Shown here in pieces: positions 28,182 through 35,877 of a DNA stretch of 64,000 nucleotides. The notes under the pieces are model-generated. The model made no database searches, had not been told where the DNA came from, and was given only the letters and a program-made list of their open reading frames with translations. The stretch is taken from assembly GCF_022489065.1 (NCBI RefSeq), contig NZ_JAKVTW010000007.1, positions 62,001 to 126,000 on the forward strand, given 5' to 3'. Both the position numbers and the translations under genes were made by a program. This DNA comes from Vreelandella neptunia (GTDB lineage Bacteria > Pseudomonadota > Gammaproteobacteria > Pseudomonadales > Halomonadaceae). Numbering within the stretch: the first letter of the stretch is position 1; every line of letters begins with the position of its first letter.

Positions 28182-28325
28182 ATGTTACATATGGATCGCA
28201 AGACCTACGAAACGCCTTCGCTTCAAGAGCTAGGCGCAATGAAAGAGATTACCGAAAATGGTAGTCAGGCTTTTAGCGACACATTCCAGGGCCAAGACGG
28301 CACTGCGTTTGATGTAGGCTCCTGA
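28182..28325 (+). CDS. Lasso-type precursor peptide 1
   Basis: A 47-residue peptide. The leader contains YETPSLQELGAMKEIT, fitting the B1-recognition pattern Y..P.L...G.....T (Y9, P12, L14, G18, T24). With Thr at -2, as in known lasso peptides, the core starts at N26 and the ring acceptor is D33 (core position 8); a G27 start would place the acceptor at position 7. The core ends DVGS, and the last residue is Ser. AGGAG precedes the ATG by six bases. Start, leader and length match precursor 2 exactly. The mature product has not been seen, so the cleavage site is inferred. Confidence 0.85.
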   Translation: MLHMDRKTYETPSLQELGAMKEITENGSQAFSDTFQGQDGTAFDVGS

Positions 28326-28351
28326 TTTAGTCAGTGAGCTGTAAGTAATAC

Positions 28352-28388
28352 ACCGCATGTCACATTACGTGGCATGCGGTTTTTTTTA
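28352..28388 (+). terminator. Strong terminator after precursor 1
   Basis: ACCGCATG (28352-28359) pairs with CATGCGGT (28373-28380), with an inner CAC/GTG extension and a 5-base loop, followed by eight T residues. It would make precursor 1 a separate short transcript. Confidence 0.9.
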
Positions 28389-28787
28389 TTTATCAAGCCT
28401 ATATGATCCATGATCAGCTGAGCTACAGCAGCTACTTTCACTCAAGTAGCTTCATTGAAAAAAGTAAAATCATGCACTTACCAACAGGTTAATTATTAAT
28501 TAAATTTTACAAAACATATGATTACAAAAAAACACCATTGATACGTAATTTAGGGGCCCCCTGCCTTCATGTGGTTCATTTTTTATGCTCACTTGAATCA
28601 ATATAGTGCATCAAGAGTGAAAAAATGGCTTTTTTTAAAAAAAATTTACTAAGAAGCAAATTAAAATAAAGCAAATATAATCAGTCACTTAACAGAAATA
28701 ATGGCTAATTAAATATCGGATTTTAGGCAAAACCGCTCAAATGGGTGATTATTTTAGGCCACGGTAATCAAATGTAACAAATATAGG
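28389..28787. other. AT-rich spacer between the two precursor genes
   Basis: About 400 bases, strongly AT-rich, with no convincing gene. A 14-codon open frame (ATGGCTTTTTTT...) near 28625 lacks leader features. A small hairpin GCTACTT/AAGTAGC lies at 28431-28450. Only the promoter of precursor 2 at its end is recognisable. Confidence 0.6.
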
Positions 28788-28816
28788 TGGACGAGTAACG
28801 TAACAGTTACTATAGT
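28788..28816 (+). promoter_or_regulatory. Promoter of precursor gene 2
   Basis: TGGACG, 17 bases, then TATAGT (28811-28816), 47 bases before the ATG of precursor 2. It is aligned without gaps to the promoter of precursor 1. Confidence 0.7.
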
Positions 28817-28863
28817 GTGTTTGTTGCCTCCAGGAAGGCATCGCTCAACCTAAGGGAATCGAC

Positions 28864-29007
28864 ATGCTAAATACAGAACGCAAAACCTATGAAGCCCCTA
28901 TGTTGCAAGAACTAGGCGCGATGAAAGACATTACTGAAGCCGGTGATCAACCCAATGCTGATCAAATGGGTGGACGTAATAACACTGCCTGGGCTCCAGG
29001 CTCTTGA
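28864..29007 (+). CDS. Lasso-type precursor peptide 2
   Basis: A 47-residue peptide paralogous to precursor 1. The leader MLNTERKTYEAPMLQELGAM keeps Y9, P12, L14, G18 and T24 of the recognition motif. With Thr at -2 the core begins A26-G27-D28 and the ring acceptor is D33, core position 8. The core then runs through QMGGRNN to a TAWAPGS end; as in precursor 1, the last residues are Gly-Ser. Leaders are nearly identical whereas cores differ, typical of a precursor family that shares enzymes. Confidence 0.87.
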   Translation: MLNTERKTYEAPMLQELGAMKDITEAGDQPNADQMGGRNNTAWAPGS

Positions 29008-29034
29008 TTTGATGCACTACGTTTGTAAGTGCGA

Positions 29035-29065
29035 CGCATGCCACTTTATGTGGCATGCGCTTTAT
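29035..29065 (+). terminator. Hairpin after precursor 2
   Basis: CGCATGCCAC (29035-29044) and GTGGCATGCG (29050-29059) form a 10-bp stem, followed by CTTTATT. It resembles the terminator after precursor 1 in sequence, so promoter, gene and terminator were duplicated together. Its weaker T-tract may allow read-through into the B1 gene. Confidence 0.75.
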
Positions 29066-29167
29066 TGCGTGTAAGAAAATATTTTTGTTAATTTATTCAA
29101 AAGCTTTATCTATAGTTAAGTAATAGAATTACCAAACCAATTCCGTGTTCACAATGAAGCCTTTAAG

Positions 29168-29491
29168 ATGACCTCTACAAACGCCACTAACACCTTGATT
29201 TCTAATACAGATATTTCCACATCGACCCTTTTACAACGTAATCCTGACATGATTGCCGCCAATTTGGACGGTGACCTTGTCATGATGAATGAAAAGTTGG
29301 GCCGCTATTATGGTATTTCAGGTGTTGGGGCTCGCGCCTGGGAACTGCTTGAAACACCCGCCAGCATCGATGATCTAGTGAATGCCATTTGCCAGGAGTA
29401 CGACATTGATACCGACACTTGCCAGCAAGATATTATCCGCTTTGCTCAAGACCTGATGAAGGTCGATCTAATAGAGCCAGTTAATAAGTAA
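29168..29491 (+). CDS. PqqD-like leader-binding protein (lasso B1)
   Basis: RiPP recognition element of 107 residues. The PqqD fold is seen from residue ~18: LQRNPDMIAANLDGDLVMM, LGRYYGISGVGARAWELLE and then PASIDDLVNAICQEYDID, ending in a helix. It binds the Y..P.L leader and presents the precursor to the B2 protease and cyclase. It precedes the B2 gene by ten bases. The first ~18 Thr/Asn/Ser-rich residues are less conserved than the PqqD core. Confidence 0.9.
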   Translation: MTSTNATNTLISNTDISTSTLLQRNPDMIAANLDGDLVMMNEKLGRYYGISGVGARAWELLETPASIDDLVNAICQEYDIDTDTCQQDIIRFAQDLMKVDLIEPVNK

Positions 29492-29501
29492 GGGTTAAAA
29501 A

Positions 29502-29975
29502 TTGCGCCGCAACTTAACATCGCCTAACCATAAAGTGGGCAGTTTTTTTCTAAAGCCCGCTTTTACCAAATGCTGGTTCGTCCCCGTCTGGCTAATGCTT
29601 GGCATTAGTAGGCTGATGATTGTTACCCTCACTTTTCGGCGCATTGCTCCCTACCTTGGCAAGGCGGTAGGTGTAAGTGCTTACTCACATATTTTGGAAG
29701 ATAAACAAGAGACGCAGGCATTACGTATTGCTCGGGTAGTACGCTTAACTGCACGCTACTGCCCCTGGGTGTCTAACTGTTTCCCTCAAGCTATTACTGC
29801 CCGCCTACTGTTAGGGATTTATCGCATCCCTTACTCGCTATACTTTGGCCTTTGCCGAGACCCTGAAACGAATCAATTTAAAGCCCACGCCTGGGTAACA
29901 GCTGGCCGCATACCCGTTTCGGGTGGGCAGAGCTTTCAGCATTACACCATTGTCGGCTGCTATATAAGAAATTGA
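29502..29975 (+). CDS. Transglutaminase-like leader peptidase (lasso B2)
   Basis: Cysteine protease of 157 residues that removes the lasso leader. The TTG at 29502 with AAGGG seven bases upstream is the likely start; the next Met is at residue 32. The catalytic Cys is in YCPWVSNCFPQAITARLLL (about residue 93) and the His in FKAHAWVTAGRIPVSGG (about 128), as in the Transglut_core3 family. An N-terminal hydrophobic stretch (FVPVWLMLGISRLMIVTLTF) may associate it with the membrane. The partner B1 is directly upstream. Confidence 0.9.
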   Translation: MRRNLTSPNHKVGSFFLKPAFTKCWFVPVWLMLGISRLMIVTLTFRRIAPYLGKAVGVSAYSHILEDKQETQALRIARVVRLTARYCPWVSNCFPQAITARLLLGIYRIPYSLYFGLCRDPETNQFKAHAWVTAGRIPVSGGQSFQHYTIVGCYIRN

Positions 29976-29992
29976 TATATTTGATATTTTAA

Positions 29993-30169
29993 GTGGATAG
30001 ATTCGCAATCCTCAAATCCCATCAAGACAGAATTGAAAATCTGGCTTACCAGAGAGTACAAGCAAACATGCGTGGCTCACCGTTGACTACTTTCAACACT
30101 AGTGATTTCAGCCCTTTGCTACTCAAGCGATGGCTTAAGGAGCTACCGATCGAAACAATGACTTCCTAG
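29993..30169 (+). pseudogene. Decayed coding remnant of unknown origin
   Basis: The frame reads VDRFAILKSHQDRIENLAY, then QRVQANMRGSPLTTFNTSDF and SPLLLKRWLKELPIETMTS before a stop. Coding-like character continues in a different frame after it. The homologous copy at 31760-31864 has several stops (NANEFIPLLPWQSKETLVV). Two broken copies of one sequence suggest relics of a mobile or duplicated gene, perhaps a transposase, but no family could be named. Confidence 0.35.
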
Positions 30170-30191
30170 AAGGAGTTAGTGGATCCCTTAC
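30087..30191. repeat. Left copy of a 105-base decayed direct repeat
   Basis: It aligns without gaps to 31760-31864 with about 70 of 105 bases identical, including AAACAATG and CTAC-TCAAC blocks. The two copies bracket the sulfotransferase-like gene in the same orientation. Confidence 0.65.
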
Positions 30192-30556
30192 GCACTTACC
30201 AACGGTACTAAAGACTACTTTTCCTCAAGAATTTGATATTGAGCTTGTTACTTAAAATTGACAGGTCGCCAGATCAAAATCGTCATTACTGAGATTTAGA
30301 AAAAATAGCAATTTATATTGAATTTTTATTGTTTTAATAGTCATTGAATTAACCAATCAACTTAAAAAGTTAATAAAATTACTGCAACCCTCTAACTTCA
30401 ATGCATTTTTCTTAATGATACGCAATTGGCGGCATCTTCTTGAAGTCTAATCAGACTTGCTGTTTTAATATATTATGATAAAATTATTACATATTTATTA
30501 TAAGATCTTTTGCTTATTCAAAAGCAATTTTAAACTTGAATCACCAGGTGTATATA

Positions 30557-31522
30557 ATGATAATTTCAATTGGAGGATCCGTATCAACGGGATCTACACC
30601 CTGGATCGATATTGTCTCTGCTTATGAGGAAGTGAACGTATTGGAAGGTGAATTGCGTATAGGTGAGTCTGGCCTATATGATATTGCATCCAAAATATAT
30701 GCGCACGAGACTCCAACAGCAGAGGAGTTTTTTAATGTAAAACGGTCACTTATAGGGTTTGGAGATAAAATCCCTACCGCCAGCCGTGTGGCTTTTTCTC
30801 TTTTACTTAGGCTGCCTGGCGCTCCCCAAAGAATTATTGATAAAGTTAATCAATATCGGAGTGGGAAACGATCATATGATAAGCGATTACCAGGATTTTC
30901 TTTACATACAAAAAGCATGCTGAAAGAGCTAGAGCTTTTTCTTAATGAAGCGAATAGTCTTGAAATATCTACTAGACAACTAAAAATTCAAGAAATGATG
31001 GATACGTATTTTGCTTCATTGAAAAGCTGTGTTAGCAGTGATAAAAAAGTCGTCATCGACCAACTTTTCACACCAAGACTTTTATTTGATGAACGCTACG
31101 GTTGTATAATATCGGATATTTTGAGTGATGTTAAAATCGTAGTGGTGAGGCGGGACCCTAGAGATCAATTTATTGATTTTTTGTTAAAAAGAAAAAAGCG
31201 ATATCACACCATGATGCCTAGTGAAGCAGCTTCTCATTTCGTAAGTGAATACTTACCTAGGTATGACCGAATGTCTGCTATGCTGAAGAAATGTGACCCT
31301 AGCAAGGTAACTGACATATGGTTTGAAGATATTTTTTTTGATTTCGAAACGGCATTATGTAAGTTAGAGGAGTTTGCTGAGTTGAAAAAAAGGCCTACTG
31401 TTTTTGATTGTTTTGATTTTTCTGAAGCTTTTGAAAAAGTTAAAATGCATGAAAACGATGAATTTTCTAAAGAAACCACTTTTATCAAAAATAACATGGG
31501 AAAACATTTATATCGATACTAG
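30557..31522 (+). CDS. Sulfotransferase-like protein
   Basis: A protein of 321 residues with features of PAPS-dependent sulfotransferases: an N-terminal strand-loop IISIGGSVSTGSTPW resembling the 5'-phosphosulfate loop, and VVVRRDPRDQFIDFLLKRKK near residue 200, the 3'-phosphate-binding RDPRD motif. The frame opens at TTG 30536, but ATG 30557 with AGGTG eight bases in front and the conserved strand directly following is chosen. The gene is AT-rich with codon use unlike the B1/B2 genes, suggesting separate acquisition. It could modify a lasso peptide or the glycan; no close relative was recognised. Confidence 0.65.
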   Translation: MIISIGGSVSTGSTPWIDIVSAYEEVNVLEGELRIGESGLYDIASKIYAHETPTAEEFFNVKRSLIGFGDKIPTASRVAFSLLLRLPGAPQRIIDKVNQYRSGKRSYDKRLPGFSLHTKSMLKELELFLNEANSLEISTRQLKIQEMMDTYFASLKSCVSSDKKVVIDQLFTPRLLFDERYGCIISDILSDVKIVVVRRDPRDQFIDFLLKRKKRYHTMMPSEAASHFVSEYLPRYDRMSAMLKKCDPSKVTDIWFEDIFFDFETALCKLEEFAELKKRPTVFDCFDFSEAFEKVKMHENDEFSKETTFIKNNMGKHLYRY

Positions 31523-31874
31523 TGGAAGACCCTGGATCATTATAGGGAGAAGGTTAGTAATACCGAAAGTGCGCCGGTGTAAGCTTTATGCTATCTCGAT
31601 AATCAGTGGCCGCTACTAACTCTGCGCCTAGAAGGATGATCTGGATAATCATCCATAAAAGAATACCATCTATTCTTTCTTGGTGAGGCGTAAAAACTGA
31701 CTTTTCAGCCAAGGTCAATAGCCTCTCCGAGGAATTGTAGACAGTTTTAGCGACTTAGCCTACTCTCAACGCTAACGAATTCATCCCGTTGCTACCCTGG
31801 CAGAGTAAAGAGACCTTAGTGGTCTAAACAATGGTTGCCTAGGTGTAGCTAGTGAATCTCTTACTCTAAACTGG
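31523..31874. other. Intergenic region with decayed repeat
   Basis: This 352-base gap between convergent genes holds the right copy of the decayed repeat and otherwise no gene. A short AGACC-TTAG-GGTCT-like dyad lies near 31811-31826. No strong terminator is visible. Confidence 0.5.
31760..31864. repeat. Right copy of the 105-base decayed direct repeat
   Basis: It is ungapped and about 67 percent identical to 30087-30191. In the shared frame it reads NANEFIPLLPW but is interrupted by several stops, so it is more decayed than the left copy. Confidence 0.65.
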
Positions 31875-32894
31875 CTACTTATTTGCCTGAGTGTTAATTT
31901 CATCAAGCAGAGGCTTTAAGTTTTTATCCATATCCTCTAATGACCAAGGGCGTCGAAAGCGATAAACACTAATTTGCTGCGCCAAGCGTATACTTTCCCG
32001 CATCAGCTGTTCGTCAGTATTAAATTCACCGCCTAGTTCAGGGCGGTAAATAGCCCCCATTACGGTTTTGAACGCCTCTATACCCGACAACTTCCGAAGG
32101 CTAGCTTCTTCACCTTCATCGGCACGTTCTAACTGAACTAATGCACTTAAGCGATGGGCATCATAACGTACGCCTTTGTTCATCATGAGATGATACTTGT
32201 CGGCGCGCATCAGGTCTCTAACAAGACCTTCTGTTTCAATTCCCAACGCCTTCAGTGCATCCCGCCAAAGCTTTACTCGTGCCGGCCCTGGATGAAGAAG
32301 CGGCTCAGTGTCATCTGGTTTAATAACCGCAACATCGTCGGTAATTAACGGCCACTGCTGAGAAAAGTGTAACCATGCGCTCATGGTGGACTTACCAGCA
32401 CCCGAGTGGCCGGTAAATGCCCATGCCCCTGCAGGGGTATTAAGGGCGCTAACGTGAAGCGGTAACCAATGACGTTGATGTAGCAACGCTCCTAAGGCAC
32501 TACCTAGCAGAAACAGGCGCACGTCGCCTGGGTCAGCGACAGGATCTACTCCCCTTGGCACTCGACGGTCAAGCAATATACGCTGCCCCTCTTCAACACG
32601 GTAGCGAGCTATGCCTTCTACAGTAATCTGACAGCGGTCATCTCCCACTTCTAACCAATTTGTGAGATAGGAACCCTCTTCAAGCCGATCAGCCACGCCG
32701 GGTGTTGTTACTAACACATCCGGATGTTCACATGGGGCAATTTCAGGAAGCTCAGGTAGCTCAAGCGTAGAGCATATTTTGAGCCCGTAGGTAAGGTAGT
32801 AGTAACGCTGATTAATGGCAGGTAAATTGCCACGCCTTTCCTTTTGCTCTGACAGACTATCGTCCGCTGAACTGGTAGCACGTCTCTCAGCCAT
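31875..32894 (-). CDS. HPr-kinase-like lasso tailoring kinase 1
   Basis: A 339-residue protein with the HprK C-terminal kinase fold. Walker A GHSGAGKST lies near residues 162-170, and the ITDDVAVIKPDD strand near 185 holds the acidic residues. HPr itself is not encoded nearby; such kinases in lasso clusters (as in paeninodin) phosphorylate the C-terminal Ser of the precursor. The three precursor-like peptides here all end in Ser. ATG 32894 with AAGGGAA in front is chosen over an upstream frame start at 32939. An N-terminal Tyr-rich RYYYLTYGLKI is shared with the second kinase. HprK-related kinase A of other RiPP-like systems is the alternative label. Confidence 0.82.
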   Translation of the reverse strand: MAERRATSSADDSLSEQKERRGNLPAINQRYYYLTYGLKICSTLELPELPEIAPCEHPDVLVTTPGVADRLEEGSYLTNWLEVGDDRCQITVEGIARYRVEEGQRILLDRRVPRGVDPVADPGDVRLFLLGSALGALLHQRHWLPLHVSALNTPAGAWAFTGHSGAGKSTMSAWLHFSQQWPLITDDVAVIKPDDTEPLLHPGPARVKLWRDALKALGIETEGLVRDLMRADKYHLMMNKGVRYDAHRLSALVQLERADEGEEASLRKLSGIEAFKTVMGAIYRPELGGEFNTDEQLMRESIRLAQQISVYRFRRPWSLEDMDKNLKPLLDEINTQANK

Positions 32895-33040
32895 CGTGAT
32901 TCCCTTGATAAATCCTGACAAGCACACTGTTGTTGGCAACGATACACCAACTAAACATTCATCAGCACTTTAAAAAATGTAGGTTAAGATATACGAGTAT
33001 TAAACAGCCCTCGTCATCGCTTTCTTTGGCTTACAACATA

Positions 33041-33076
33041 CAACAAAAAGCCTGCAGCTCCATAAACGCTGCAGGC
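33041..33076 (-). terminator. Terminator after precursor-like peptide 3
   Basis: On the minus strand GCCTGCAGC and GCTGCAGGC (33050-33058, 33068-33076) form a 9-bp stem ending in five T residues (33045-33049). It separates the peptide gene from kinase gene 1. Confidence 0.85.
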
Positions 33077-33148
33077 CGAATGACGTTTCGCTAAGCACTA
33101 CCCAGGCAAAAAAACTCTTCCGCCCGAGCATTTCGAACAGCGAACAGC

Positions 33149-33340
33149 TTAGGAGAAATCCGGTGTGTCCGGAAAGCTCGGATGATGATTACCATATTTT
33201 TTGTGGAAATAGTGCTTCTTGTATTCAAACAGCTTTTCGAAGAAACCAGGTGAGAAGAAGAACTCGGTTTTTTCGGCCATTGATCCGATTTCCACTAACA
33301 CCGGACGCTCATAAACTTTACGTACTTTAGTCGTTCCCAT
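33149..33340 (-). CDS. Precursor-like peptide 3, aromatic and His-rich
   Basis: A 63-residue peptide with a leader YERPVLVEIGSMAEKT that fits the same pattern as precursors 1 and 2 (Y10, P13, L15, G19, T25). With Thr at -2, the core would be residues 27-63, starting FFFSPGFFE with Glu at core position 9. Twelve of the 37 core residues are Phe or Tyr and four are His; the end is PDTPDFS, again a C-terminal Ser. AGGAG lies eight bases before the ATG. Phe at core position 1 is unusual for lasso peptides, so the product may be a different modified peptide using the same enzymes. It is bracketed by two kinase genes on the same strand. Confidence 0.75.
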   Translation of the reverse strand: MGTTKVRKVYERPVLVEIGSMAEKTEFFFSPGFFEKLFEYKKHYFHKKYGNHHPSFPDTPDFS

Positions 33341-33533
33341 GCCTATGCTCCTTTTGCTTTTTATTACTTGGTCTGCTCAAGGTGCCTAGGATAGGCGCTG
33401 AGAAAACCATGCTTGTCATAATGACCTCTGTATGCGCTTTCGCAGACAGCAAGCTTGCTTCACTACCGTAGCGCGCTGCAAAACAAAAGTTACATTCAGA
33501 TACCTAATATTACTATAAGAGCAACAAAAGTCA

Positions 33534-34565
33534 CTAGCTTAATTTCGCTTTTTTCAAAATTGGTGCCAAATTTTCGGCCATGGCATCGAACCCCCACGGG
33601 CGTGCGAAACGATAGATATGTAATTTTGCCGCCAGCTTTTCGCACATTTGCACTATTTTTTCGGGTGCCATGAATTCACGGCCGAATTCAGCTCGATAAA
33701 GCGTATCAAGCAGCATGACAACGGCTTCATCACCGAACACTTCCGTTAAGCTAGGCTCGCTACCCTCAGCGCCCCGCTCCAAAATGACGAGGTGCTGCAG
33801 GGGGGCTAAAATCGTTGCTTCGTTCGTATTGCTTAAGGGGATATGAAATTTGTCAGCCCTGCTTAAATCACGCTGCGCGCCCTGCATGCCTATTTGCAGT
33901 GCTTCCATCGTTTCTTTCCAAAGCTTTATTTTCCGAGGGCCTGCATATAATAACGGCAGTTGATCCTCGGGCTTTACCACGGCCACATCGTCGGTGATTT
34001 GCGGCCAGCCGAGTCGAGTATGTAGCCATGCGCCCATGGTCGATTTACCCGCGCCAGACGGCCCGGTAAACGCCCACACGGCGCCCGAGGGCGCTTGCAC
34101 TGCATTGATATGTAATGGCAACCAGCCGCGCTGATAAGCCAGCACACCTAACGCACTGCCCAAAAGATAAACACGGACATCTGCCGGGGAAGCTGCTGCA
34201 GCCATCGGTTCTTTAACCCGCCGGTCAACAACGATCCGCTTGCCACTCTCGACACGGTAATTTGCAATACCTTCAATCCACATCTGGCACTGATCATCCC
34301 CCATTTGTAACCAGCGATTAACCTGACGCCCGTTTGACAGTGTCTGGTCAACATCCCCAGCGACAATTTCAATATCGGGCTGATCACACGAGTCTATCGG
34401 AGTGAGTTCCGGTAAGGGGATATGCGAAACAACAGTGAAGCCGTAGGTACTGTAGTAATACCGCTCGCTGGGGTGACATTGCGAGCCATGACGCAAATCA
34501 CCTCTGCTGTCATCATCGCTATTCAAGGGATCCTCTATGGCTGCAGGCCGACGGATATCACTCAT
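33534..34565 (-). CDS. HPr-kinase-like lasso tailoring kinase 2
   Basis: A 343-residue paralogue of kinase 1: Walker A GPSGAGKST near residues 168-176, ITDDVAVVKPED downstream, and the shared SERYYYSTYGFTVVS N-terminal segment. The duplicated domain order and middle region (AGPRKIKLWKETMEALQIG) suggest a shared substrate class. It starts 42 bases after the stop of a tviB-type dehydrogenase gene on the same strand, so it may be read as the last gene of the polysaccharide operon. Which kinase acts on which peptide cannot be told. Confidence 0.82.
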   Translation of the reverse strand: MSDIRRPAAIEDPLNSDDDSRGDLRHGSQCHPSERYYYSTYGFTVVSHIPLPELTPIDSCDQPDIEIVAGDVDQTLSNGRQVNRWLQMGDDQCQMWIEGIANYRVESGKRIVVDRRVKEPMAAAASPADVRVYLLGSALGVLAYQRGWLPLHINAVQAPSGAVWAFTGPSGAGKSTMGAWLHTRLGWPQITDDVAVVKPEDQLPLLYAGPRKIKLWKETMEALQIGMQGAQRDLSRADKFHIPLSNTNEATILAPLQHLVILERGAEGSEPSLTEVFGDEAVVMLLDTLYRAEFGREFMAPEKIVQMCEKLAAKLHIYRFARPWGFDAMAENLAPILKKAKLS

Positions 34566-34606
34566 TCAATCAATTACCTTGTTAGTTGAACAGTGGGCCA
34601 CGATGC

Positions 34607-35875
34607 TTAAAGCCGCAGATCGGTTTGATTCTTAGGCAACACGTATTTTAAATCGTATAGCACATGAACAGGCTTCCCCCAGCTACGGATAGTCGCTATC
34701 GAAAGCTCTCTAAATTCATCGTGCGCGACCGCTAATACAATGGCGTCGTAAGCACATAACCCCGGAGAAGCCGTGACTGAAACACCATAAGCCTGCTCAG
34801 CCTCTTGTTGATTGATATGCGGGTCATAAACATCTGAAGTAACATCGTACTCGGACAACTCAGTAAGAATATCAACGACCCGCGTATTGCGCAGATCAGA
34901 ACAATTTTCTTTGAACGTAAGCCCCATTACTAATACATGCGCTTTTTCTACTTGAATACGCTTTTTAATCATTTGCTTAATAAGCTGACTGGCAACGTAA
35001 GTCCCCATACCGTCGTTAATACGACGACCCGACAGAATAACGTCCGGATGATAGCCCACCTGCTGGGCTTTGTACGTCAGGTAGTAAGGATCAACGCCAA
35101 TACAATGCCCCCCAACGAGCCCCGGGCGAAAGGGCAGAAAGTTCCACTTCGTTCCCGCCGCAAGCAGCACCTCTTCGGTATCAATATTTAACCGTTCAAA
35201 AATAACCGCAAATTCATTGACCAAGGCGATGTTCACATCACGCTGTGTGTTTTCAATGACCTTAGCGGCTTCAGCGACTCGGATACTGCTTACTAAGTGT
35301 GTACCTGCCGTAATAATGCGGCGGTAGAGGGCATCGACAAATTCTCCTGCCTCTTTAGTTGAGCCCGATGTCACTTTGGTAATTTTGGTTATGCGATGCT
35401 CTTTATCACCTGGATTTATACGTTCAGGGCTGTAGCCTGCAAAAAAATCCAGGTTATAGGCCAAACCTGAAATTCGCTCAATAACGGGAATACACTCTTC
35501 TTCGGTAGCGCCCGGATAAACCGTTGACTCGTAGATCACCACATCGCCTTTGGAGATAATCTCTCCAAGCATTTCACTGGCCTGGATCAACAGTGTTAAA
35601 TCAGGGCGACGGCTCTTATCTATGGGCGTTGGTACGGTCACGATATACACATTGCAGGCGCGTAAAGCATCAAGGCTACTGACAAAACGAAGTTGTTTAG
35701 AAGCTGCTAATAACAACGGCTCAACTTCCAGGGTAGAGTCGATACCACCATTCAGCTCCGCAATACGCTTTATGTTGATATCGAAGCCCACTGTAGGCAT
35801 GACTTTACCGAACTCGACAGCAAGCGGCAGTCCTACGTACCCTAGGCCGATAACCCCCACGCAAATGTTACCCAT
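34607..35875 (-). CDS. tviB: UDP-N-acetyl-hexosamine C6 dehydrogenase (TviB/WbpO type)
   Basis: A 422-residue nucleotide-sugar dehydrogenase oxidising UDP-GlcNAc or UDP-GalNAc to the uronic acid. NAD-binding [18 protein letters not shown] is at residues 8-25, and the catalytic Cys is in [14 protein letters not shown] near 265. VTVPTPID and [13 protein letters not shown] motifs place it with TviB/WbpO rather than the UDP-glucose dehydrogenase also present in this locus. It supplies an acidic sugar for the polysaccharide and follows galE by two bases. Confidence 0.9.
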   Translation of the reverse strand: MGNICVGVIGLGYVGLPLAVEFGKVMPTVGFDINIKRIAELNGGIDSTLEVEPLLLAASKQLRFVSSLDALRACNVYIVTVPTPIDKSRRPDLTLLIQASEMLGEIISKGDVVIYESTVYPGATEEECIPVIERISGLAYNLDFFAGYSPERINPGDKEHRITKITKVTSGSTKEAGEFVDALYRRIITAGTHLVSSIRVAEAAKVIENTQRDVNIALVNEFAVIFERLNIDTEEVLLAAGTKWNFLPFRPGLVGGHCIGVDPYYLTYKAQQVGYHPDVILSGRRINDGMGTYVASQLIKQMIKKRIQVEKAHVLVMGLTFKENCSDLRNTRVVDILTELSEYDVTSDVYDPHINQQEAEQAYGVSVTASPGLCAYDAIVLAVAHDEFRELSIATIRSWGKPVHVLYDLKYVLPKNQTDLRL

Positions 35876-35877
35876 AT

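Larger units (their letters stand above)
29976..30556. other. AT-rich region with a decayed coding remnant
   Basis: This 581-base stretch holds no intact gene. A 58-codon frame opens at GTG 29993 and stops at 30169; a further stretch in another frame runs on after it (SGSLTHLPTVLKTTFP). Part of it (30087-30191) is repeated at 31760-31864. The rest, up to the sulfotransferase gene, is very AT-rich. The remnant's original function is not recognised. Confidence 0.5.

Noticed and set aside
28625-28669. A 14-codon open frame between the precursor genes as a further peptide
   Set aside because: It lacks the Y..P.L...G.....T leader and consists mainly of Lys and Phe codons expected in AT-rich DNA.
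33341-33533. A copy of the precursor promoter before peptide 3
   Set aside because: A CTACGGTAGTG segment near 33461 recalls TTACTATAGTG but is too far from the start and lacks the -35 part.
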